A program made the translations under genes and the position numbers. A DNA stretch of 64,000 nt from Chitinophagales bacterium (GTDB lineage Bacteria; Bacteroidota; Bacteroidia; Chitinophagales; Chitinophagaceae): NCBI GenBank assembly GCA_020636505.1, contig JACJXR010000001.1, forward strand, positions 496,001 through 560,000, read 5' to 3'. The stretch's first letter is position 1; each line of letters starts with the position of its first letter. The notes beneath the pieces were generated by a model. It was not told the origin of the DNA and did no database searches. It saw nothing but the letters and a program-made list of their open reading frames with translations. Below are positions 1 to 8,300 of the stretch, piece by piece.

Positions 1-287
1 CTGTGCAACCACTCCCAAAAATAGATGGATTTAAAATCGGATAATTCGAAATGACTGTTCAGGTATTTATACTGTGCTATCTCTTTGTAGCCGTCGAAAG
101 CTTCCTGCCATTCTTTTTCATTCATCGGCGGAATGGCACCAAGTATAGGTTTCCATTCTGTAATGGATAGTCCCGATCCTGTCAATCTGGTAACACCTCC
201 CAAAAGCACCTGCACCATTATCATGAATACACCGGCCAACAACCAGTAGGCTACAACTTTTCTCTTTTTATCTGAGGTATTACTCAT
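1..287 (-). CDS. ctaA: Heme A synthase, CtaA/COX15 family (N-terminal part only)
   Basis: Integral inner-membrane enzyme that oxidises heme O to heme A for aa3-type cytochrome oxidases. Only the first 95 codons are here; the gene runs off the left edge. A short lysine-rich start is followed by a first membrane segment at about residues 12-30. Next comes the family signature GGVTRLTGSGLSITEWKP and the GAIPPMN motif, then a tryptophan/tyrosine-rich stretch typical of the first periplasmic loop. The ATG at 287 is the natural start. A TACTTTTGC box (295-303, minus strand) lies only 7 nt upstream, so the message may be almost leaderless. It is divergent from the HU gene. The family call rests on the signature and is firm; full function cannot be checked because the heme-ligand histidines of later helices are outside the window. 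Confidence 0.9.
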   Translation of the reverse strand, partial: MSNTSDKKRKVVAYWLLAGVFMIMVQVLLGGVTRLTGSGLSITEWKPILGAIPPMNEKEWQEAFDGYKEIAQYKYLNSHFELSDFKSIYFWEWLH

Positions 288-616
288 TTTGCATGCAAAA
301 GTACTATTGGAAAGCCATTTTTGGGTCAAAATGATGGATTTCGGCCACATTTTGCCTGTTTTTATATGAAAAATGGTTGTCAGTGTTTTTATATGACTCC
401 ATTTGCATTATGATAATATATAACTCGCTAAAACATTTTTAGGAATTTCCGCTGCATTTTATTGGTATTTAATAGGTTATTTCATATTTTGATAACTGTA
501 CTGTATATATGAAAATTTAGATAGTTGTATTATATTTATATACTGTTACCCCGATTATACCCAAATGCTCGAAAAACAGAAGTATAATAATTGCATCATT
601 GTTTAAATAACTAATC
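288..616. other. AT-rich divergent intergenic region between ctaA and HU
   Basis: This 329-nt stretch holds no credible gene. It is strongly AT-rich, especially from about 400 onward. A 12-base direct repeat, GTTTTTATATGA, occurs at 358-369 and 385-396, 27 nt apart start to start. The ctaA -7 box lies at its left end. I could not assign a convincing TAnnTTTG promoter for the HU gene, although one must lie here. Confidence 0.6.
295..303 (-). promoter_or_regulatory. Bacteroidota-type -7 box of ctaA
   Basis: The minus strand reads TACTTTTGC, matching the TAnnTTTG -7 element of Bacteroidota housekeeping promoters. It ends 7 nt before the ctaA ATG. I do not see a well-spaced TTG -33 element, so the call rests on the -7 box alone. 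Confidence 0.5.
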
Positions 617-943
617 ATGAGAAAAGCCGATGTGGTAAACAGCATAGCTGAAAAGACAGGGATACCCAAAGTAGATATTCTTGTTGCACTAGAAGCTTTC
701 TTTAAGGAGGTTAAAACGTCTTTGATAGAGGGCGAACCTGTATATATCCGCGGTTTTGGCAGCTTCATTCTCAAAAAGAGAGCAGCCAAGATCGGTAGGA
801 ATATAAAAAAGAACATTGCCGTTGAAATACCGGAGCATTTCATACCCGCATTCAAACCGGCAAAAGAATTTGTAAGTGCAGTTAAGACCTCCACGCACAG
901 TATGACTGAAAGCACAGGGGACGATACTCACGATACAGATTGA
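617..943 (+). CDS. HU/IHF-family nucleoid protein
   Basis: Small basic DNA-bending protein of the HU/IHF family, expected to act as a dimer on the nucleoid. The 108-residue product begins with the family's helical dimerisation domain (MRKADVVNSIAEKTG, residues 1-15). It then shows the core beta region with VYIRGFGSFILKKRA (about residues 42-56) and the arm with GRNIKKN and the IPEHFIPAFKPAKEF end. This corresponds to the canonical GRNPxTGE...PAFKAGKxLKdAV pattern, with the arm tip changed. After residue 88 there is a 20-residue acidic, Ser/Thr-rich tail not present in E. coli HU (about 90 residues). It is followed directly by the promoter of the TPR gene. Which HU/IHF subgroup it belongs to cannot be decided from sequence alone. 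Confidence 0.93.
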   Translation: MRKADVVNSIAEKTGIPKVDILVALEAFFKEVKTSLIEGEPVYIRGFGSFILKKRAAKIGRNIKKNIAVEIPEHFIPAFKPAKEFVSAVKTSTHSMTESTGDDTHDTD

Positions 944-952
944 TCTTGACGA

Positions 953-982
953 TTGTTAAGCCTCTCTTTTTGTTACCTTTGC
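953..982 (+). promoter_or_regulatory. Promoter of the TPR gene
   Basis: TTG at 953-955, an 18-nt spacer, then TACCTTTGC at 974-982 match the Bacteroidota TTG / TAnnTTTG promoter. It starts 10 nt after the HU stop. The predicted transcription start is near 989, so the leader before the TTG start codon at 998 would be only about 9 nt. Confidence 0.65.
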
Positions 983-997
983 GCAAACTGATTTCAA

Positions 998-1837
998 TTG
1001 CGTAAAGGACATTACATAGCCATAATATCAGCATTGGTATTGATAGGTGTACTGTATTGGCTGCCCAATACCAAACCGCCGAAGCCCGAAGAGCAACCTA
1101 TGTTGCCAATGGCTTCCGGAGAAACTCACCAAACCACAGATGACGGTTTCTCGATAGACTCATTGTTGACAGAAGCGATTTCGACTCTGCCGGAACATGC
1201 GTCAGAAGACTATAAAGCACTGCAAGACAAGCTGGGCGGTGCAGATGATAAGTCGCTGATATATAACAATATTGCCGAATTGATGCTGGAACACAAGCAA
1301 TATGCCGCAGCTGCCCACTTTTTTACAGAAAAAGCGAAGTTGGATAATTCGGAAAAAAGCCTGAACTTTGCAGGCCGTTTCAATTTGGACCTGTTACACA
1401 ATGCTGAAACAGCTCCTGTCAGAGCATGGGCCGCTCAAAATGCAATCGCCAATTTTGAACAGTCTTTGAAAGTAAATCCTGACAACGATACGGTAAAAAT
1501 GGCTTTGGCATCTGCATATGTTGATGGAACAAGCCAGCCTATGCAGGGGATACAGCTGCTGTTGGGAATCACAAGAGAAAACCCCGACAACATTCCTGCC
1601 AACCTGATGTTAGGCCAACTCTCGATACGCTCCGGTCAGTACGACAAAGCGCAGAGCAGATTTGAGAAAGTAATAGAACTGGAACCTGAAAACACCGAAG
1701 CCCTTTATTTTTTGGCTGAGGTTTATAAAAACAAAGGCGATAAACAAAAAGCTATTGAACTGCTGGAAAAGTGCAAGAAGATAATCAACGATCCCAAGTT
1801 CAGTAACGATGTTGACAATTACATAAAATCTTTTTAA
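998..1837 (+). CDS. Membrane-anchored TPR protein
   Basis: The 279-residue protein has an N-terminal membrane anchor (about residues 6-23, IAIISALVLIGVLYWLP) followed by an exported helical region. TPR-like repeats are clear in the C-terminal half: NPDNDTVKMALASAY, NPDNIPANLMLGQLSIRSGQY and EPENTEALYFLAEVYKNKGDKQKAIELL (given here only in part) carry the W/L-G-Y-A-P spacing of TPR helices. Such proteins usually scaffold protein contacts at the envelope; no specific partner can be named. The start is a TTG codon, because an in-frame stop lies 9 nt upstream and no ATG precedes the hydrophobic segment. It sits between HU and RNase E/G and is probably co-transcribed with the small Cox24-like gene 20 nt downstream. 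Confidence 0.8.
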   Translation: MRKGHYIAIISALVLIGVLYWLPNTKPPKPEEQPMLPMASGETHQTTDDGFSIDSLLTEAISTLPEHASEDYKALQDKLGGADDKSLIYNNIAELMLEHKQYAAAAHFFTEKAKLDNSEKSLNFAGRFNLDLLHNAETAPVRAWAAQNAIANFEQSLKVNPDNDTVKMALASAYVDGTSQPMQGIQLLLGITRENPDNIPANLMLGQLSIRSGQYDKAQSRFEKVIELEPENTEALYFLAEVYKNKGDKQKAIELLEKCKKIINDPKFSNDVDNYIKSF

Positions 1838-1857
1838 ATAATTTAAATCTTTTAATT

Positions 1858-1950
1858 ATGCCTTGCGGTAAAAAAAGAAAAAGACATAAGATTGCTACTC
1901 ACAAACGCAAAAAGCGTTTAAGGAAAAACCGTCATAAGAAGAAGAAATAA
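1858..1950 (+). CDS. 30-residue basic protein, AURKAIP1/COX24 (mS38)-like
   Basis: A 30-codon gene starting MPCGKKRKRHKIATHKRKK and ending in a run of lysines. Nearly half the residues are Lys or Arg. The KKRKRHKIxTHKRKKRLRKNRHK pattern is that of the C-terminal domain of the mitochondrial small-subunit ribosomal protein mS38 (AURKAIP1/Cox24), and very short proteins of this type are annotated across Bacteroidota. A ribosome-associated role is therefore likely by family, but not shown here. It lies 20 nt after the TPR gene and ends 3 nt before a strong hairpin, ahead of the RNase E/G gene. Its small size makes it easy to miss in automated annotation. Confidence 0.8.
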   Translation: MPCGKKRKRHKIATHKRKKRLRKNRHKKKK

Positions 1951-1953
1951 TTG

Positions 1954-2090
1954 GCGTGCTACTGCGGTAGCATGCTCAACTTCTGCATTTCCTTACATCC
2001 TTATACTGTTAAGTATTGAAGATGTAGGGTTTTGTCATTAAAGCCACATGCCTTAAACCGATTGCAGCATTTTCATATCAACATGCTGCA
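1954..2090 (+). promoter_or_regulatory. Two-hairpin leader upstream of RNase E/G
   Basis: The 166-nt space before the RNase E/G gene contains two inverted repeats. The first is GCGTGCTAC (1954-1962) against GTAGCATGC (1967-1975) with a 4-nt loop. The second is TGCAGCAT (2063-2070) against ATGCTGCA (2083-2090) with a 12-nt loop. Neither is followed by a T tract, so neither looks like an intrinsic terminator. They may be processing or autoregulatory sites; E. coli RNase E controls its own mRNA through leader hairpins. Confidence 0.45.
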
Positions 2091-2116
2091 GAGAGGCATT
2101 CCCAAATGACGGAAGC

Positions 2117-3673
2117 ATGAATAAAGAATTGATAATCAATTCTTCCAACGAAGGTGTGGAAATAGCCCTTCTGGAAGATAAAAAGCTGGTTGAGCTCCAC
2201 TTTGAAAAAGGGCAAAACGAGTTTGCCGTGGGTGACCTATATCTCGGCAAAGTCAAAAGACTTATGCCCGGACTCAACGCCGCTTTTGTGGATGTTGGGT
2301 ACGAAAGAGATGCTTTCCTTCACTATACCGACCTTAGTCCTTATTTCCGGTCACTACTGAAGTTCACCAAACTCTCACTCGATGGCAACTATCCATGGGG
2401 TAAAGATTTCGGTAAATTTCAAAATGAGCCTGAAATTCTGAAAACGGGTAAGATAACCGAAGTGGTAAATCACAAGCCCGAGGTATTGGTACAGGTTCTG
2501 AAAGAGCCCATATCCAACAAAGGCCCAAGATTGAGTTGTGAAATATCCTTACCCGGTAGGTTTGTCGTGTTGACACCATTCAATGATGTAGTGGCCATCT
2601 CACGCAAAATACATTCCGCAGACGAGCGCAAACGTTTACAGCGTATTGTTGAAGCCATCAAACCAAAGAACTTCGGCATAATCGTTCGTACAGCTGCAGA
2701 AGGTAAGAACACCGCCGAGCTGCACAACGATGTGCTCGACTTGGTGAAGATGTGGACCGACATCCAAAACAATCTTAAAGGAGCCAAAGCACCTAAGCTC
2801 ATCATGGGTGAGCAGGATAAGACGACATCCATCCTGCGCGACTTGCTAAACGAGAGCTTTCAGAAAGTTGTGGTGACAGATAAGAAGGTATTGCAGGAAA
2901 CCAAGGACTACATCTCGCGTATTGCACCCGAAAAAGAAGACATCGTCAGCTACCACAACGGTGGCAGTAATGTTTTCGATCACTACGGCATCACCAAACA
3001 GGTGAAAGCATCTTTCGGTAAAACCGTGAACATGTCCAGCGGCTCGTATCTTATAATAGAGCATACGGAAGCACTGCATGTAATAGATGTGAACAGCGGT
3101 ACGCGCAGTGCCGAAGTGGGGCAAGAGCAAAACGCATTGGCCACCAACCTTGAAGCTGCTGAGGAAATAGCCCGTCAGCTGAGACTTCGCGATTTGGGAG
3201 GTATCATCATCATCGACTTCATCGATATGAAGCTGCCTAACAACAAGAAGCAGGTGTTGGATGCAATGGAGCAAGCTTTAAGTAGCGACAGAGCAAGGCA
3301 TACCATACTGCCTGTATCCAAGTTCGGCTTGATGCAGATCACTCGTCAGCGACTAAGGCCTGAACTAAACATCAGTACTGCCGAAGTTTGTCCGAGCTGT
3401 AACGGCACCGGAAAGATAGGCCCGTCCATACTTATAGCCGACGAAATAGAAAAGGATATAGCATATCTTATCAACCAAGGTCACAGAGAGCTTACTTTGC
3501 ATGTACATCCTATTTTGGAAGCATATCTTACCAAAGGCAAGTTGTTCACGTCAATACGTGCCAAATGGAATAAGAAGTATAAGATTAAGCTGAAGATAGA
3601 GAAGGATACGAATGCAGGATTGACTCAGTATCAATTCTTCGACAGAAAAACAGATGACCTCATCAAGATATAA
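2117..3673 (+). CDS. rng: Ribonuclease E/G family endoribonuclease
   Basis: Endoribonuclease for single-stranded AU-rich RNA, acting in rRNA maturation and mRNA decay in the cytoplasm. The 518-residue protein has an S1 RNA-binding domain at about residues 37-130. As in other Bacteroidota members this is interrupted by an insertion (about 72-110). The catalytic DNase I-like region carries the two metal-binding aspartates in HVIDVNSGT (Asp324) and GGIIIIDFID (Asp367). The zinc-link CPSCNGTGK (Cys425, Cys428), which joins dimers in RNase E, is present. The length fits RNase G-like proteins without the long RNase E degradosome scaffold. The gene follows a hairpin-rich leader and ends in a strong terminator. 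RNase G versus RNase E naming is uncertain; the family is not. Confidence 0.95.
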   Translation: MNKELIINSSNEGVEIALLEDKKLVELHFEKGQNEFAVGDLYLGKVKRLMPGLNAAFVDVGYERDAFLHYTDLSPYFRSLLKFTKLSLDGNYPWGKDFGKFQNEPEILKTGKITEVVNHKPEVLVQVLKEPISNKGPRLSCEISLPGRFVVLTPFNDVVAISRKIHSADERKRLQRIVEAIKPKNFGIIVRTAAEGKNTAELHNDVLDLVKMWTDIQNNLKGAKAPKLIMGEQDKTTSILRDLLNESFQKVVVTDKKVLQETKDYISRIAPEKEDIVSYHNGGSNVFDHYGITKQVKASFGKTVNMSSGSYLIIEHTEALHVIDVNSGTRSAEVGQEQNALATNLEAAEEIARQLRLRDLGGIIIIDFIDMKLPNNKKQVLDAMEQALSSDRARHTILPVSKFGLMQITRQRLRPELNISTAEVCPSCNGTGKIGPSILIADEIEKDIAYLINQGHRELTLHVHPILEAYLTKGKLFTSIRAKWNKKYKIKLKIEKDTNAGLTQYQFFDRKTDDLIKI

Positions 3674-3678
3674 GAAAA

Positions 3679-3702
3679 GGGAGCTTAATAGCTCCCTTTT
3701 TT
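3679..3702 (+). terminator. Intrinsic terminator after RNase E/G
   Basis: GGGAGC (3679-3684), a 6-nt loop, GCTCCC (3691-3696) and six T residues make a standard intrinsic terminator 6 nt after the stop codon. Preceding A residues pair with the T tract, so it may also serve the convergent lipoprotein gene. Confidence 0.85.
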
Positions 3703-3760
3703 GATTTGGATAAATCCACTATCTACTTCTATGAAAAAGACAGCGGAGCTATCAAAGCCA

Positions 3761-4546
3761 TTAGTTGATATTCACACCTGATACAACTGCAGCCTCTTTG
3801 ATGGCAACGAATTGCTTGCCGCCAACGTTTGGCATTTTATATGTGAACGGTACTATCTCAAGATATGCGGTATTGTCTGATACCGTAGGTAGGTTGCTCA
3901 TTTCAGAAGCAGTAATAGTGGCTTTACTAGGGGCCGGGTTACCTTTGTAACGTTTGATGATGGTTTCGCTTGATGTTACTATAACAACATACACTGAATC
4001 CGCACCCGATACTTTACTGCCAAGATCAATATCCAAATCTTTTGACTTGTCGATGCTCGTAGGCAATGTACCGCTATATGCAGGGAAAGAACCTGTATGA
4101 GAATAAGAAATTGCTGGTATACCGTTTCCACCGGCTACACTCCAATCAACCGCACCGTTAGAGAATCCAAGATCCAACTTCATAGGATCGTTCAGGTAGC
4201 TGTTGTTGGTTTGTTTGTTCATGCTGTTACCGTTTACACTCACGGATCCGGCATCCACCATGCTACCGCCGCCTGTGCCGCTGTTATAGAATGATGCTAC
4301 TGCAACATCTGATGATATGGTTACAGGGAAAGGTACTTGTGCGTTGGAATACGAGAACTCCATTTGAATGGCAGCCATAACGCCCCAGAAGTTTCCAAGA
4401 TTTGGAGTAACAGGAGTTGGAGCCGTTGGTGTTGTCGGAGTAGGGGTGGTCGTTGTCGGAGTGGTGGTCGTAGTGGCTTTGTCGCAAGATGCAAAGCCGA
4501 TAGCCAAAGCTACTACGGGCACCATCAGTTTGAGAAGCTTTTTCAT
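3761..4546 (-). CDS. Lipoprotein with Thr/Pro-rich linker, unknown function
   Basis: Predicted lipoprotein of 261 residues. The ATG at 4546 is preferred over an in-frame ATG 33 nt upstream because it begins a normal signal peptide (MKKLLKLMVPVVALAIGFASC). The lipobox is FASC with Cys21 as acylation site. A low-complexity Thr/Pro linker (about residues 24-50) follows, encoded by repetitive CCG/ACC-type codons. The rest is a beta-rich domain with many Ser, Gly and Asn residues. I recognise no enzyme motif. It is probably exposed in the periplasm or at the surface, with the linker spacing the domain from the membrane. The gene is convergent with RNase E/G and lies upstream, in transcription order, of nothing obvious. 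Confidence 0.75.
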   Translation of the reverse strand: MKKLLKLMVPVVALAIGFASCDKATTTTTPTTTTPTPTTPTAPTPVTPNLGNFWGVMAAIQMEFSYSNAQVPFPVTISSDVAVASFYNSGTGGGSMVDAGSVSVNGNSMNKQTNNSYLNDPMKLDLGFSNGAVDWSVAGGNGIPAISYSHTGSFPAYSGTLPTSIDKSKDLDIDLGSKVSGADSVYVVIVTSSETIIKRYKGNPAPSKATITASEMSNLPTVSDNTAYLEIVPFTYKMPNVGGKQFVAIKEAAVVSGVNIN

Positions 4547-4693
4547 TTTCGTAGATTTTTTAGTTATCAATGAAATCATTTGTTTTTTGAGGTAAGGTCA
4601 AAAGTAGTGCCAATTGTTCGCAGTAATAATACAGGCAGATAGGTATTTTGACATCCGTACCAGTACGGATGATTTACTGTAACAGATTGAAAA

Positions 4694-5338
4694 TCAAAAC
4701 AATTTTTCTTCTATCGCATATCTTATCAACCCAACTACGGTCTTGTTGCCGGTCTTGCGCAGCATGTTTTTACGGTGGGTCTCAACAGTGCGTTCGCTGA
4801 TGAAGAGTTCTTGGGCTATTTGTGCATTGCTGTATTCTTCGGCTATCAACTTCAGCACTTCCAACTCTCTGTCTGTAAGTTTTGGCCTTTCGGGTTGCTC
4901 CAGCTTTTTCTGCTGTTGTATCACTAGGCTTGTGATCTTTTCAGACACTTCCGACGAAAAATACATTTTGCCGGCTTTCACTTGCTCTATGGCTTCCACC
5001 AATTCTTTATCGTTCACATTCTTCAACAAATAACCGGATACACCCGCTTCTATCATTTCCATGATATGTGCGGCATCGTCATACATGGAAAGTGTTATGA
5101 CTTGAATATTGGGGTAAGATTCCTTTATCTTTTGAGTAAGCTCGGGGCCTTTCATCCCAGGCATGTTGATGTCCACCAATGCAATATCGGGCTGTGTTTG
5201 AGGAAGTGCATCCAACAGTTGTTGACCTGTATCGTATAGTCCGGCTATCTCAAAACCGTCATGCTTTTCCAGCATGGCTTTGAGCCCATCCAGCAAAATG
5301 TGATGGTCATCGGCCAATACTATTTTTGTCTTACTCAT
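4694..5338 (-). CDS. LuxR/NarL-type response regulator
   Basis: DNA-binding response regulator of 214 residues. The N-terminal receiver domain (about 1-120) has the acidic pair in ADDH (Asp10, Asp11), the phosphoacceptor Asp56 in ALVDINMPG, the conserved Thr in VITLSMYD and Lys in LLKNVND. The C-terminal LuxR-type helix-turn-helix (about 150-214) contains LTDRELEVLKLIAEEYSNAQIA and SERTVETHRKNM motifs. No histidine kinase gene is adjacent, so it is an orphan here; in Bacteroidota such regulators often pair with a distant kinase having a TPR or 7TM sensor. The regulated genes are unknown. Confidence 0.93.
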   Translation of the reverse strand: MSKTKIVLADDHHILLDGLKAMLEKHDGFEIAGLYDTGQQLLDALPQTQPDIALVDINMPGMKGPELTQKIKESYPNIQVITLSMYDDAAHIMEMIEAGVSGYLLKNVNDKELVEAIEQVKAGKMYFSSEVSEKITSLVIQQQKKLEQPERPKLTDRELEVLKLIAEEYSNAQIAQELFISERTVETHRKNMLRKTGNKTVVGLIRYAIEEKLF

Positions 5339-5388
5339 TAATTGTTAGGGGTAGTATATATACTAATATACGGCAAAGTATATACAAA

Positions 5389-8300
5389 TCACTGTGCGGA
5401 GCCGACAGAAGAACGTTGTTGTGAAATAATTCTATTCAAAAGAGTGTAGACATCTCCCATAGAACGTATATCATCCACTTTCAGTAAGAAGTTCTTGCCC
5501 ACTTGCTTCAAGCGTGCGTTGTTAACTTGAGTCTGAATGAACATCATGATATGGTTGAAAGTATCCGACTCGAAGTATGGAGAATCGGGGTCGTTGATGA
5601 AGTACAGCCTTAGCTGTTCGTTCTTCAATATCAGTTTTTCAAAACCAAGATCTTTGGCCATCCATCTGCAACGAATGGTTGTAAACAACTCATCCACTTG
5701 TTTTGGTATCGGGCCGAAACGGTCTTTTAACTCATCTGTGAACATTTGCAATTCCTCTTCTTCCTCTATATCGTCAAGCTGTGTATATAATGAAAGACGT
5801 TCCGTGATATTGTCGATATATGTATCGGGTATAAGTATCTCCAAGTCGGTATCGATGGTGCAGTCTGCCACAAAATCTTTCTTGCGCTCCAACTCTTCAG
5901 CAAATACATCTCTGAAGTCTGTTCGCTTCAACTCCCTTATGGCTTCGTTCAATATTTTCTGATACATCTCAAAGCCTATCTCTGCAATAAATCCGCTCTG
6001 TTCTCCGCCAAGCAAATTACCGGCACCTCTTATATCCAAGTCGCGCATCGCTATCTGAAAACCGCTACCCAATTCATTGAATTGTTCCAAAGTCTGCAAT
6101 CTCTTTCTGCTGTCGTTTGGCAAAGAGATCATTGGTGGAGCCATCAAGTAGCAGAATGCTTTTTTGTTGCTTCTACCCACACGACCGCGTAGCTGGTGCA
6201 AATCACTGAGGCCAAACTGGTGTGCATTGTTGATGATGATGGTGTTGGCATTGGATATGTCCACACCACTCTCCACTATATTGGTACAACATAGTACATC
6301 GTACTTATGGTCGATGAAGTCTATCAGCGCATGCTCCAACTTACTGCCTTCCATTTGGCCATGTGCCATGCCTATCTCCAAGTCGGGACAAAGGTTGCGC
6401 AACAGTGTCACCATCTCCGGTAAACTCTGTACGCGGTTGTGTATGAAGTACACCTGCCCGCCACGTTCTGTTTCGTAATATATCGCATCACGAATGGCAT
6501 ACTCATCAAACACCATCACTTCTGTTTCCACAGGTTGTCTGTTTGGTGGCGGTGTATTGATAATGCTCAAGTCGCGAGCATTCATAAGGGAGAACTGCAA
6601 TGTACGTGGTATAGGTGTGGCTGTCAATGTAAGTGTATCCACGTTGGCTTTCAACTCACGCAGTTTTTCTTTTGCAGCCACGCCGAACTTTTGCTCCTCA
6701 TCTATTATCAGTAAGCCAAGGTCTTTGAACTTAACGCCCTTACCCAACAAGGCGTGTGTACCGATGATGATGTCTATCTTACCTTCCTCAAGTTTCTTAA
6801 GTGTCTCTTTCTTTTCTTTCGCCGATTTAAAGCGATTGATAAAATCTACCGTGCAAGGAAAATCTTCCAAGCGTGTTTTAAATGTTTGATAATGTTGGAA
6901 GGCCAATATCGTTGTCGGTACCAATATCGCAGCTTGCTTTCCGTCCACCACAGACTTGAATGCCGCACGTATGGCTACTTCGGTTTTACCGAAACCGACA
7001 TCGCCACATACCAACCTGTCCATCGGTGTTGGGGCTTCCATATCACGCTTCACATCCTCGGTTGCCTTCCCTTGGTCAGGAGTATCCTCGTAAAAGAATG
7101 AAGCCTCCAACTCGGTTTGCAAATACGTATCCTTACTGTGTTGGAAGCCTTGCGATGCTTTTCGTTTGGCGTATAGTTTTATCAGGTCGGTGGCTATGTC
7201 CTTGACCTGCTTCTTGGTTTTGTTCTTCAGCTTCTGCCATGCATCGCTGCCTAGCTTGTTTACTTTAGGCTTGGTACCTTCCTTGCCGGTGTACTTGCTG
7301 ATCTTGTGCAGCGAGTTGATGTTCACATACAGCACATCATTGTCTCTGTATATGATGCGCACCGCTTCTTGCATATTGCCGTTCACCTCTATCTTCTGCA
7401 ACCCGCTGTATACACCCACACCATGATCGATGTGTGTGACATAGTCTCCCGGTTGCAACTCACGCAATGCACGCATGGTAAGCGCCTTGCCCTTGGTATA
7501 TGCCTGCTTTACTTTGAACTTATGATACCTCTGAAATATTTGGTGGTCGGTATAGCACACCAATTTTTTATCATGGTCTATAAAACCGTTGCTGATGGCT
7601 TTGGGTATCGGTATAAAGTTGATGTGTACGTTCAGGTCTTCGAAGATGCTTCGTAACCTTTCCGTCTGTTTGGGGTTCTCGGCAAATATGTATACCGAAT
7701 ATTGTTGCGTAAGCCGTGTCTTCAGGTCTTTTATCAGTATCTCAAATTGACGATTGAATACCGGCTGCTCCTCTGTTGCAAAATCAAGTGCTGCAGTCAG
7801 TTCGCTACCTGTAAGCTTGGGCAGAGAATGGTTGTACCACTCCAATAGATGACGTTCTTTCAACTTCAACAACCAACTTTCAGTGGTTTCGAAATCGTCT
7901 CTGGTCAACTGCTTGAGCCAAGCCTCTTCGTGGTCGATGGCCACGTCGTTTATATCTATCTTCTCCGGCAGCTCTTCTTCCAGCTTGCCGATTTTTCCAA
8001 GCGTAAAATCAAAATCCTTTGCCCAGATTATTGTATTCTCCGGCAAATAATCCAGCAGAGATATTTTCTCCTGTGTTTCAAACTTCGTTTCTATATTCGG
8101 GAGGATGGATACTTGCAACAACTTCCTTTCTGACAATTGCGTCTCAGGATTGAATATCCTTATGCTGTCCACCTCATCGCCAAACAACTCCACACGGTAA
8201 GGATGCTCGTTGCCGAAAGAATATATATCCAATATGCCACCACGGATGGCAAATTGCCCCGGCTCGTACACAAAGTCTTCTTTCCTGAAACCCAATCCCA

